The position numbers and the translations under genes are program-made. Below, piece by piece: positions 20,809-29,200 of a stretch of DNA of 64,000 nucleotides; position 1 is the stretch's first letter; every line of letters begins with the position of its first letter. Where the stretch lies: assembly GCA_017303635.1 (NCBI GenBank), contig JAFLCG010000003.1, positions 186,001 through 250,000 on the forward strand, in the 5' to 3' direction. Source of the DNA: Anaerolineae bacterium. GTDB lineage: Bacteria > Chloroflexota > Anaerolineae > Aggregatilineales > Phototrophicaceae. The notes under the pieces are model-generated. The model was not told where the DNA came from and made no database searches. It saw nothing but the letters and a program-made list of their open reading frames with translations.

Positions 20809-20835
20809 TACGGGCGCACAACCTGTGCGCCCGTA
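20809..20835. repeat. Dispersed palindrome between convergent genes, possible terminator
   Basis: TACGGGCGCACA (20809-20820) and TGTGCGCCCGTA (20824-20835) form a 12-bp perfect stem with a 3-nt loop. The core GGGCGCACA...GTGCGCCC recurs at 49083 and 53142, so this is a copy of a dispersed family that may double as a terminator for both flanking genes (20786 rightward, 20884 leftward, where TATTTC follows). Confidence 0.7.
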
Positions 20836-20883
20836 CAAATGCGGTTGATCTATGTGAGTCCTGAGGCCATCGCTGAAGTAGCG

Positions 20884-22029
20884 CTAACCGTCCAGCCGAA
20901 CCCCCGCCAGCGCCGGATCCAGGTTGGTGATCCCGGCATAGAAGTTCGCCAGCGCCGTTTGGGCCGCCTGAACTTCCTGATCGGCCCGCCCAATATCTCC
21001 ACCCAGCCGATTGTTGGCATAACCGACGAACCCGTTTAGCGCGATCTGGAATTGATCCCGCGATGTCCGCAAACAGGCTGGCACCGGGTCGTTATCACCC
21101 TGTGCGCCGTTATCGGTCGCAAAGGCGCTGCTGAAATTCCGCATCGTCAGCAGGGACTCTTGCGCCAGGCCGGGTGCATTCCAGTCAATCGCCTGGAAGA
21201 CATCAAAGAAACGTTCGTAATCCCGCGCCAGCAGGCGTTCTGTCACCCAGCGGCGGGCCGGGCATTCCGCCCGCGTGAAATTGATGATCTGGTTCGCGAG
21301 GGATTCTTCCACGCCGCCCAATTGCATGTCGGGCAGCGCATCAGCAACCACCAGCAGTCCATCCATCGCATCCAGCAGGGATTGAGCGCGTTCCGCCCCG
21401 GTGCTGGTGGTCAGGTAACGGCTGAAAGCGGTGCCAATATCCGGTAAGGCCGCACGCAGGGCTTCATCGGCGGGGACCACACACGGTGAGTTGGCCGGAG
21501 CAACTTCCACAATCTTGCGCCAGGCGTCAAAGCGGGCACGGGCCGCCTGTAAATCCGCCGGTGGGGTCAGGAGTGAAAGCCCGAGCAGGGCATCGACGGT
21601 TTGTTGTAAGGGTGCGCCGTTAGCCCTCCACCAATCCGGCCCCAGGCACGGGACTTCGGTCGGCGTCGGAGAGGGCAGTGGGGTGGCGGTCTCGCTGGTT
21701 GTCTGACCAGCCGGCACAGTTGTCGGATTGAGCGCGACCTGCCCATTGGTCTGATTGACAGTGGTTGAACCCGTCCCCTGGATACCGATGGCGCTGGCGA
21801 TCCCAAAGCCGACCGCGCTGAACAGCAGCGTACCGATCAAGCCAATGAGGATGACGTGCAGCGCATCCCGCCCAATGCTCGATCCACTGGCAGGGGGGGA
21901 AAGTTCGTCAATCTCGGCCAGCATCTTACGGGCTGTGGGTGTTTTGATCTTCTTCAGGATTTTGCGGGCTTCGTCGTAACGACCCTCGTCGATCAAATCC
22001 TGCGCATCCATCACCTGTTTTGTAGACAT
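20884..22029 (-). CDS. Membrane protein of unknown function with TPR-like N-terminus
   Basis: A 381-residue protein. Residues 5-40 (VMDAQDLIDEGRYDEARKILKKI) look like a single TPR hairpin. A membrane helix follows at about 56-82 (HVILIGLIGTLLFSAVGFGIASAIGI), then a Thr/Pro linker and an extracytoplasmic helical domain of about 230 residues with conserved-looking Cys at PCLGPDWW, SPCVVP, ECPARRW and PACLRTS, suggesting disulfides. I do not recognise a family. AGAGGAAAG precedes ATG 22029. Confidence 0.75.
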   Translation of the reverse strand: MSTKQVMDAQDLIDEGRYDEARKILKKIKTPTARKMLAEIDELSPPASGSSIGRDALHVILIGLIGTLLFSAVGFGIASAIGIQGTGSTTVNQTNGQVALNPTTVPAGQTTSETATPLPSPTPTEVPCLGPDWWRANGAPLQQTVDALLGLSLLTPPADLQAARARFDAWRKIVEVAPANSPCVVPADEALRAALPDIGTAFSRYLTTSTGAERAQSLLDAMDGLLVVADALPDMQLGGVEESLANQIINFTRAECPARRWVTERLLARDYERFFDVFQAIDWNAPGLAQESLLTMRNFSSAFATDNGAQGDNDPVPACLRTSRDQFQIALNGFVGYANNRLGGDIGRADQEVQAAQTALANFYAGITNLDPALAGVRLDG

Positions 22030-22117
22030 TGCTTTCCTCTGGATTCAACAGAGCGCCACACGACCCACATCCGGGTTATCATCTGACTGTTTGATTATAC
22101 TGCAATCGAGGAACATC

Positions 22118-22825
22118 ATGCCGCAGGATTTCAAAGATGCTCAAACCGCGCAGGAATGGGATCGGGATACCGTCTGGTATAACCCGACTCGACCGGAACA
22201 ACTCGATCTGCTGCTGACGCTGCTGGCCGACCATGTCCAGCCTGGCGCGACTCTCATCGACCTCGGTTTTGGTTCCGGGCAAGTGGAGAAGCTGCTGTTC
22301 GAGCGCATCCCCACGGTTAAAGTCATCGGCGTGGATCACTCCCCGGCCATGATGAGCCTGGCGCGGGAACGGCTCCAGCCCTATCAGGATCGCCTTCAGA
22401 TGATCGAACATGACTTGCGCGATTTGCCCCATCTGCCGGTACCGGCGGCTCAGGCCAGTGCGATCATCAGCGTACAGGCGCTCCATCACCTGACCGACAG
22501 CGAAATGCAGGTGGCTTACCGCGCCATCCATGATCTGCTCGCCCCCGGCGGCCTCTTCCTCTTACTGGATCGCATCCATGTCAATCAACCGGCGCTCTAT
22601 CCCGCTTACCAAAGATTCTGGCGTTGGCTGGATCAAAAGCTGGACTCGAAGCAAGCCACCCATGAAGGACTTGATTACAACGCCCACCTCAAAACGCTGC
22701 ATGACCGGGATGATATTCCCCTGGCCCCAGAACGACACCTGGAACTGATGCGGGACGCCGGGATGCAGGCGGTCTGCCTGCACTTATCCGGTGTGCGGGC
22801 GCTCTTCGCAGCCACCCGTTCCTAA
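22118..22825 (+). CDS. Class I SAM-dependent methyltransferase
   Basis: A 235-residue enzyme. SAM motif I is LIDLGFGSGQVEKLLF (residues about 48-63), motif II VIGVDHSPAMMSLARERL, then MIEHDLRDLPHLP and the motif after it AIISVQALHHLTDSEM, with the LLAPGGLFLLLDR strand. This order matches the Methyltransf_25/ubiE-like group. The C-terminal part (LDYNAHLKTLHDRDDIPLAPERHLELMRDAGM) may shape the substrate site. GAGGAA precedes ATG 22118; an earlier start at 22091 has none. The substrate is unknown. A paralogue-like enzyme is encoded at 59152. Confidence 0.9.
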   Translation: MPQDFKDAQTAQEWDRDTVWYNPTRPEQLDLLLTLLADHVQPGATLIDLGFGSGQVEKLLFERIPTVKVIGVDHSPAMMSLARERLQPYQDRLQMIEHDLRDLPHLPVPAAQASAIISVQALHHLTDSEMQVAYRAIHDLLAPGGLFLLLDRIHVNQPALYPAYQRFWRWLDQKLDSKQATHEGLDYNAHLKTLHDRDDIPLAPERHLELMRDAGMQAVCLHLSGVRALFAATRS

Positions 22826-22961
22826 AATGAGAGCCAGATGAGAGAGTCCAAAGCCGGACAAAGTGACCGTAACCTTCTCCTGCTATTGCCGTCGTTTAGG
22901 GTGTAACGGATCGCATACAGCGTTCCCAAAGCTAATCGAGACTATAGGGAGATCAGAAAAC

Positions 22962-24179
22962 ATGTCACGGTTGATACGCTCGTTCTTTATTCTGCTCATT
23001 CTGGTTCCAAGCATGATGGCCGGGTTCACCCTGGTCGGCGCGCAGGACGATGCCACCCAGATTGAAATTGTCGGTGTCATTGATGCCATGACCAGCAGCA
23101 GCATCACCATCAACGGTCTGGTGATCGACATCAGCGTAGCCGAAATCAATACCCCACTGGCGGTCGGCACACAGGTCAAAGTTCAGGGAAGCCTGGCAGC
23201 AGGCGGATTGATCGTCGCCCGCGAGGTCAATGATCCGCTGGGGAATGGCACCGGCGGCGATGATACCCCCAACCCGGTAGACGAACTGGAAATCCGCGGC
23301 GTCCTGAGCGCGATCAATGGCACGCTCTACACCATTGGTGGACAGGTCGTGGATGGCAGCCTGGCGGAAATCAAGGCGGGTGTCGTTGTGGGCGCAGTCG
23401 TCAAGGCCCATGCCAGCGTCAGTGCTGATGGCACCTGGGTTGCTCGTGAAATCGAAGCAATTAGCCCGGATGACGATGATTTCTCCGATGTTACCCAGAT
23501 TGAATATGTCGGTACGCTGAATGCCATCGGTGCGGATAGCGTGCTGGTGGATGCGCTGACCTTCATGACCGTCAACGCCCAGATGAGCCCCGCACTGATG
23601 GTGGGCATCCTCGTCAAGGTTGAAGGCACTGTGGTCGATGGTGTGCTGGTAGCCCGTGAAGTCCGTCCGGCAACCGCTGACGATAACAGTGATGACAACG
23701 GCAATGACGACAATGGGAACGACGACAACGGCAACGACAACAGCGATGACAATGGTAATGACGACAACGGCAACGACGACAATGGCAATGACAACGGCGC
23801 CGTTTGCCCGCCGGTGATGCCCAACGGTTGGACCACCTACACCGTCCGCGCTGGCGACAGCCTCAGCCGCATCGCCCAGATCACCGATACCGATTTTGAT
23901 GACCTGGTGGCCGTCAACTGCATCACCAATCCCAGCACCATCTTTGTCGGTCAGGTACTGTTTGTCGAAGAAGCTCCGCGCAGTGGTGGCGGCAGCGACG
24001 ACAATGGCAATGGCAACAATAACAGCAATGACAACGGCGACGATGACAACGGCAACGACGACGGCAGCAACAGTAACAGCAACAGCAATGACAACGGCGA
24101 TGACGACGATGACGACAGTGGCAACGATAACGGTAACAACGGCAATGACGACAGCGGCAGCGACGACGACGACGATTAA
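22962..24179 (+). CDS. Secreted DUF5666-repeat / LysM protein with Asp-Asn-Gly tracts
   Basis: A 405-residue exported protein, start ATG 22962 (MSRLIRSFFILLILVPSMMAG, cleavage near GAQ). Three DUF5666-like beta units follow, each of the form 'I.G.I.A......I.G..........G..V.V.......G..VAREV', at about 28-90, 110-165 and 178-235. An Asp/Asn/Gly tract (repeats of DDNGN) leads to one LysM module (YTVRAGDSLSRIAQ ... VGQVLFVEE, about 287-335), then a second longer Asp/Asn/Gly/Ser tract to the end. The acidic tracts resemble calcium-binding spacers. LysM suggests wall attachment. Repeats of the GAYAAYGGC type at DNA level can slip, so tract length probably varies between strains. Confidence 0.88.
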   Translation: MSRLIRSFFILLILVPSMMAGFTLVGAQDDATQIEIVGVIDAMTSSSITINGLVIDISVAEINTPLAVGTQVKVQGSLAAGGLIVAREVNDPLGNGTGGDDTPNPVDELEIRGVLSAINGTLYTIGGQVVDGSLAEIKAGVVVGAVVKAHASVSADGTWVAREIEAISPDDDDFSDVTQIEYVGTLNAIGADSVLVDALTFMTVNAQMSPALMVGILVKVEGTVVDGVLVAREVRPATADDNSDDNGNDDNGNDDNGNDNSDDNGNDDNGNDDNGNDNGAVCPPVMPNGWTTYTVRAGDSLSRIAQITDTDFDDLVAVNCITNPSTIFVGQVLFVEEAPRSGGGSDDNGNGNNNSNDNGDDDNGNDDGSNSNSNSNDNGDDDDDDSGNDNGNNGNDDSGSDDDDD

Positions 24180-24201
24180 ACCGCGCTAATCCGTTTAACC
24201 G

Positions 24202-24230
24202 GGGGTGGGCTTGTAGCCCGCCCCTTTTCT
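24202..24230 (+). terminator. Terminator after the DUF5666/LysM gene
   Basis: GGGGTGGGCT (24202-24211) pairs with AGCCCGCCCC (24215-24224), one G-U pair, loop TGT, then TTTTCTT. It sits 22 bases past the stop and immediately before the next ribosome site. Confidence 0.85.
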
Positions 24231-24241
24231 TGAGGAAGACC

Positions 24242-25783
24242 ATGCAAACGACCGCCGTTTTCGCCCCTACACTGTCCAACTCGCCCGAGCGGGCATCGGC
24301 TGCGCCGGCTCATCGATACCTGTTCCTGCGAGGGCTGGCGCTCTATGCGCTGGCAGCGGTGATCCTGAGTGCGCTGATTTTCGCCGTCCCGGGCTACCTG
24401 AGCACCGACGATTACTACCATGCCCGCATCAGCGAGCAGTTCATTGTGCAGGGGCGACTGCGGCTGGACTTCCCCTGGCTGCCGATGACTATTCTGAACA
24501 ATGCCCAGTTCGTCGATCATCACCTGCTGTTTCATCTGTACGCCGCTCCCTGGATGGTCCTGGGTGGTGAAGTGGGGGTCAAGCTGGCGACGGTGAGCAT
24601 CGCCGCCGGGGTGATCGTGGCGGCCTGGGCCTTCCTGCGGCAGATCGGCGTGCAGTATGCCATGCTGTGGGCTTTGGGGTTGTTGGCGGCGTCTTCGACC
24701 TTTCTCTACCGGATGCTGATGGTGCGGACCCAAGGGGCGGCGCTGCTGCTGGTCATCATCGCCCTGATGCTGGTGGTCGCCCGGCGGGATCGCTGGCTGC
24801 TGGTGCTGGCCTTCGCTTATGCCTGGCTCTATAACGGCTTCGTGCTGCTGATCGGCGTGGTCGGCCTGTACGCGCTGGCCGTCTGGATCGCTGAACGACG
24901 CATCCTGTGGAAGCCGGTGGTGTACACGGTGGCCGGCATCGTGCTGGGGCTGGTCATCAACCCGTACTTTCCCGCCAATCTCCAGTTCATATTCGATCAC
25001 CTGGGCGCAAAAGTTGACTTTGAAAACGGAGTCCGGGTCGGCAATGAGTGGTACCCCTATAGCACCAGCGTTCTGCTGGAAAAATCGGGCGGGGCGCTGC
25101 TCCTGCTGGCGCTGGGGGTGCTGCGCCCCAGTTTTCGCGGTCGCCGGCGGGATGCCATCGAAACGGCGCTGCTCCTGATCGCGTTCATGACGCTGTTCAT
25201 GCTGCTGCGGTCGCGCCGGTTCATCGAGTACTTCCCGGCCTTTGGCATTCTCTTTGGCGCAGCCGCATGGGGTCGGGGTCAGATCCAACTCGAGGATTGG
25301 GTGCCGATGGGCCGCCGATGGGCTGCCCGCCTCATTCCGGTGGGGGCGGTCGCCGCGCTGCTGCTGGGGATCGGGCTGACGCTCCGCGCTGCTGATCGCG
25401 AAATCCGGGATGCCTCCCGCCCGGACTATCTGGCCGGGGCTTCCGCCTGGCTGCGGGAAAACAGCCCGGCGGGGTCGGTCATCTTCCAGACGGATTGGGA
25501 CGACTTCACGCGCCTGTTCTATTACAACCCGGCCAATATCTACACGGTTGGGCTGGACCCGACCTACCTGCAACTGGCGGATCCCGCCCTGTGGGATGAA
25601 TGGGTTGCTATCACGCGGGGCGAAGTGGCCCAACCCTCGACCGCGATCCGGGAGCGTTTTGGGGCGGCTTACGTGGTCAGTGACCAGCAGCATGACGACT
25701 TCGCGGCACAGGCGGATGCTGACCCCGGCCTGCAACTGGTCTACCGGGATGACAATGCGCTGGTGTGGCAGGTGGTCAAGTAG
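24242..25783 (+). CDS. Polytopic GT-C-fold membrane glycosyltransferase, putative
   Basis: A 513-residue protein with about ten membrane helices and a soluble C-terminal domain of about 130 residues. The first external loop carries STDDYYHARISEQ, recalling the acidic loop (D-x-Y-Y-H) of STT3/AglB-type oligosaccharyltransferases and related GT-C enzymes that use lipid-linked sugars. A second loop has NAQFVDHHLLFH, with candidate catalytic acid and His residues. The soluble end (SVIFQTDWDDFTRLFYYNPANIYTVGLDPTYL) looks like the C-terminal part of such enzymes. GAGGAAG precedes ATG 24242. The acceptor and donor are unknown, and a non-enzymatic DUF cannot be excluded. Confidence 0.78.
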   Translation: MQTTAVFAPTLSNSPERASAAPAHRYLFLRGLALYALAAVILSALIFAVPGYLSTDDYYHARISEQFIVQGRLRLDFPWLPMTILNNAQFVDHHLLFHLYAAPWMVLGGEVGVKLATVSIAAGVIVAAWAFLRQIGVQYAMLWALGLLAASSTFLYRMLMVRTQGAALLLVIIALMLVVARRDRWLLVLAFAYAWLYNGFVLLIGVVGLYALAVWIAERRILWKPVVYTVAGIVLGLVINPYFPANLQFIFDHLGAKVDFENGVRVGNEWYPYSTSVLLEKSGGALLLLALGVLRPSFRGRRRDAIETALLLIAFMTLFMLLRSRRFIEYFPAFGILFGAAAWGRGQIQLEDWVPMGRRWAARLIPVGAVAALLLGIGLTLRAADREIRDASRPDYLAGASAWLRENSPAGSVIFQTDWDDFTRLFYYNPANIYTVGLDPTYLQLADPALWDEWVAITRGEVAQPSTAIRERFGAAYVVSDQQHDDFAAQADADPGLQLVYRDDNALVWQVVK

Positions 25784-26013
25784 CCGGTGAGCGGCAGGCA
25801 TATTTTGTGGAAGTCCTGTCTCTTTGGACAGATTTGACACAGTTGACAGATTGGACAGCCCTATCGGGGGTGGACGACAGGAGCTTGGTGGCGTTGTTGG
25901 CGTTGCAAACCATTGCCATCGATCCCAAGGGACTTCCGGCAGATCGAGGGACGATTTCAGGCGGACGCGGCCCCACGGGGACTTAGAGGTTGTCGCATTT
26001 GAGTAACGGTCAC

Positions 26014-26037
26014 GGACGCCAAGCATGGCGTCCCTAC
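26014..26037. repeat. Dispersed palindrome GGACGCCA...TGGCGTCC-CTAC
   Basis: GGACGCCA (26014-26021), loop AGCA, TGGCGTCC (26026-26033), then CTAC. It differs by only a few loop bases from the copies embedded in glyQS (32276) and rskA (50901), which identifies it as an intergenic member of the same family. Confidence 0.8.
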
Positions 26038-26060
26038 CGATAGACCATAGCATAGATTGG

Positions 26061-26097
26061 GAATCAAAATCGGAACATATGTTCCGATTTTTGATTC
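26061..26097. repeat. Long palindrome with core CGGAACATATGTTCCG (3' side of the TIR gene)
   Basis: GAATCAAAA-TCGGAAC, centre ATAT, GTTCCGA-TTTTTGATTC: a near-perfect 37-base inverted repeat. A copy with the same 16-base core and the same GAATCAAAA flank lies at 30017-30051, on the other side of the TIR-NB-ARC gene, and a third at 41581. The stem followed by GGTTTTT could also terminate transcription. Confidence 0.85.
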
Positions 26098-26212
26098 GGT
26101 TTTTGCGTGAGGGGGCGCACTGCCGCCTCTCCCCCCTGCCCCCTCTCCCGCGTGACGCTGGGCAGTGAAGTGTAGTACACCCCGTTTGAGCCGTGTCACT
26201 GGCGAGGGGGAG

Positions 26213-29200
26213 TCAGAGGTCGCCCAGGAGGCCGTCGGTGTCCGCCAGCTTGAGCGCATCGAGCAACTGGCGCACACCTGTGACCACCCCCGGCGCGTCG
26301 GTGATTGAACGCGCTTTGGCAAAGGCCGCCCGCGCCCCGGCCAGATGGGATTCGCGCTCGGTGGGATCGGTCGCCAGCAGCGCCAACCCCGCCAGCGCGA
26401 TGAAGCGGGCATCCCAGGCGTCGTAATTTTGGTCGCTGTGACCGAGCAGTTCGTCGGTGTGGGTGACGACGGTCTGGAAGGCCACGACCGCCGCAGCCGT
26501 ATCGCCCTGTCGCAGGGCGACCACGCCCAGCACTTTGTTTGATAAGTGGATATAGAGTTGCTCAGGGAACGATAGTGCTGCGTCAATCTGAGCGCGGGCA
26601 GTGGACACATCGCCTGTGTAAAGTGCAACCTGTGCCAATCCCCAGCGGGCGATATGTTGCAGCCAGTCGATCCCCCGTTCATCTGCCAGCGTCTGGCAGG
26701 CCTGATAGTGCGCTTCGGCGTCTGTCCAATCGGCACGGAGCAGGGCAATGTAACCCAACCGGCGGGAGGCGCGTGGCAATGCAGAGGGAGCTTCGGATTC
26801 CGCTGCAAGTTCCAACCCCTGCTGCCCATAGTCCGCAGCCGCTTCATATTGACCTAGCAGGGCATGGCAGCGGGCCAGATCATCCAGTCGATAGAACGTT
26901 CCGTCCCGATTCCCCACCTCACGGTAGATCGCCAGCGCCTGCTGGTGATACTCAATCGCTTTGTCGTATTGTCCTAGATTGCTGTAACAACTGCCCAGGT
27001 TGCCGAGGTCAGTTCCCTCCCCGGCTCGATTCCCGACCTCACGCTTGATCGCCAGCGCCTGCTCATGATACTCAATGGCTTTGGCGGTCTGCCCCAGATC
27101 GCTGTAGCACCCGCCCAGGTTGCCGAGGTTGGCCCCCTCCCCGTCGCGATCCCCGACCTCGCGGCTGATCGCCAGCGCCTGCTGGTAATAGTCGATGGCT
27201 GTGGCGGTCTGCCCCAGATTGCTGTAGCAACTGCCCAGGTTACCCAGGGTGGCCCCCTCCCCGGCGCGATTCCCGACCTCACGCATGATCGCCAGCGCCT
27301 GCTGATGATAGTCGATGGCTTTGGCGGTCTGCCCCAGATTGCTGTAGCAAGTGCCCAGGTTGCCGAGGTGTGTTCCCTCCCCGGCACGATCCCCGACCTC
27401 GCGGCTGATGACCAGCGCCTGCTTGTGATACTCAATGGCTTTGGCGGTCTGCCCCAGATTGCTGTAGCAACCGCCCAGGTTAGCGAGGGTGGTTGCCTCC
27501 CCTGCGCGATTCCCGACCTCGCGCTTGATCTTCAGTGCCTGCTCGTGATACTCAATGGCTCTGGCATACTGTCCCAGATTGTTGTAACAGTATCCTAGAT
27601 TGCCGACGGTCTTTCCTTCCCCATCACGATCCCCAAGCTCTTGTCTGATCGCCAACGCCTTCTCGTGATACTCAATTGCTTTAGCATATTCACCCATGTA
27701 ACTATAATCTACACCGATATTGTCCAATATGATTGATTCTTTTATTAGTGGTCCGCCTCCGATTAGTCGATATAGATTTCGTAAGGCATTGTCTGATTCT
27801 TGGATTCGTTGATATTCTGATGACTCCCATAGCATGGCTAATGCCTGTTGATAGACTGCAACCGCTTGCTGAAAACGGCTCAAATCCGAATATGTCCGTG
27901 CAAGCATCATCAGGCTGGTGACTGCTATATCCTGATCCGTGATCTTGCCCTGAATCTTTTCAATTAATATGATGACCTGCTGAGCATATCCCCAGCGCAG
28001 CAGGTAACTGATGACATCCAGCATGACATTTGCTGCCGTGTCCCAATCCCCCGACTCGCAGCGCAGTTCAAATTCATCCAGTTGAGGGCGCAGGTCTTCC
28101 AGCTTGTTCCACTGCTCACGGGGGAGTTGGGTCGTCTTAAAGTAATCCGCTGCCAGCTTTGCTAACCCAATCCGGGTGAAGACGGGTTCACCGGCTTCAT
28201 GTCGGTCGGAGTCCTCGCCCTTCGGCAGGCGCTCCAGCGCATAAGCGCGGTCGACCGGGTGCAGGAAGAACTTGCCCGCCTCGGCCCGGACGAAGTGCAT
28301 GGCCGCCAGCCGTCGCAGCAGACGGGCGCTGTCCGCCGTCTCGTGGAAGCGGCGCATGATGTAATCGACCGCCACCGGAGTGACCGGACGACCGTAGACC
28401 GCCAGCACCTGCAAGATGGCCTGGGCAGTCGGCTCCAACCGGGCGAAGGCCTCGCCCACCAGCGTCTCGGTGACGTTCTCGGGTAAGTCGCGCTCCAGCA
28501 GGTCAGGCAGTGTCGTGTAACGGTCGGCCCGCAGGATGGCGACCAGCGCCTCCAGGGCACGGGGGAAGCCACGGGTGCTGAGGCGGGCCTGGTTGAGCAG
28601 GGCGTCCGGCGCGTCTTTCAGACCCAGTTCGCCAGTGTCATCCAACGCCCGCAGGATGGCCTCGGCATGGGGGGATTCCAGGCCGTCGGTGATTTCGCGG
28701 GGGGTGTGCTGCCGCCCCGGTTCGACCAACAGCAGTTCGTGCGGCCTGACGCGGCTGGTCAGGATGATCTTGAAGCGGTTGACGGCCTTGAGTAGCGTTT
28801 TGAGCGCCTCGAACAGCTCGGCATCCTTAAACTTGCCGCCCTCATCCAGCAGGTCTTCGGCGTTATCCAGCAGCAGCACGGCCCGCTGCTCGCCGAAGTA
28901 GGTCAGCAGTCCGCGCACTTTGGCCTCGGTCGCCAGCGCCGGGTTTTGCAGCAGTTTGGCGGCCTCGTCCGCGGCGGGGCCGGTCAGCAGCTTGCTCAGG
29001 TCACCCAGCAGGTTATCGACCGTGATGCGCCGCGAGCCGTTTTCGCTGAGGTAGACGATGCCCTCCACCGTCAGGCTGCCCAGGCCATCCGGCAGTTCGC
29101 CGCGTTCCAAGCCCTTGAGCAGGCGGCAGACCAGGGCGGTCTTGCCGACGCCGCCGCGCCCGATGAGCGTGAACAGGCGTTGGTTGTCGTTCTTCATGAA

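Larger units (their letters stand above)
25784..26212. other. Intergenic region with palindromic repeats, no gene
   Basis: About 430 bases between the convergent GT-C and TIR-NB-ARC genes. It contains direct motifs TTTGACACAGTTGACAG near 25836, the dispersed palindrome at 26014 and the long palindrome at 26061. I find no protein gene. Confidence 0.6.

Noticed and set aside
23686..24177. Simple-sequence repeat resembling a satellite
   Set aside because: It is in frame and encodes the Asp/Asn/Gly tracts of the 22962-24179 protein.
24176..26053. Long open frame on the minus strand opposite the GT-C protein
   Set aside because: His/Gln/Arg/Pro-rich translation without any fold pattern; it mirrors the codon bias of the plus-strand membrane protein and has no ribosome site.
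26941..27780. Regular repeats that could suggest a CRISPR array
   Set aside because: The 120-base period is a multiple of three, the whole stretch is open in one frame and translates to TPR units; there are no unique spacers and no cas genes.
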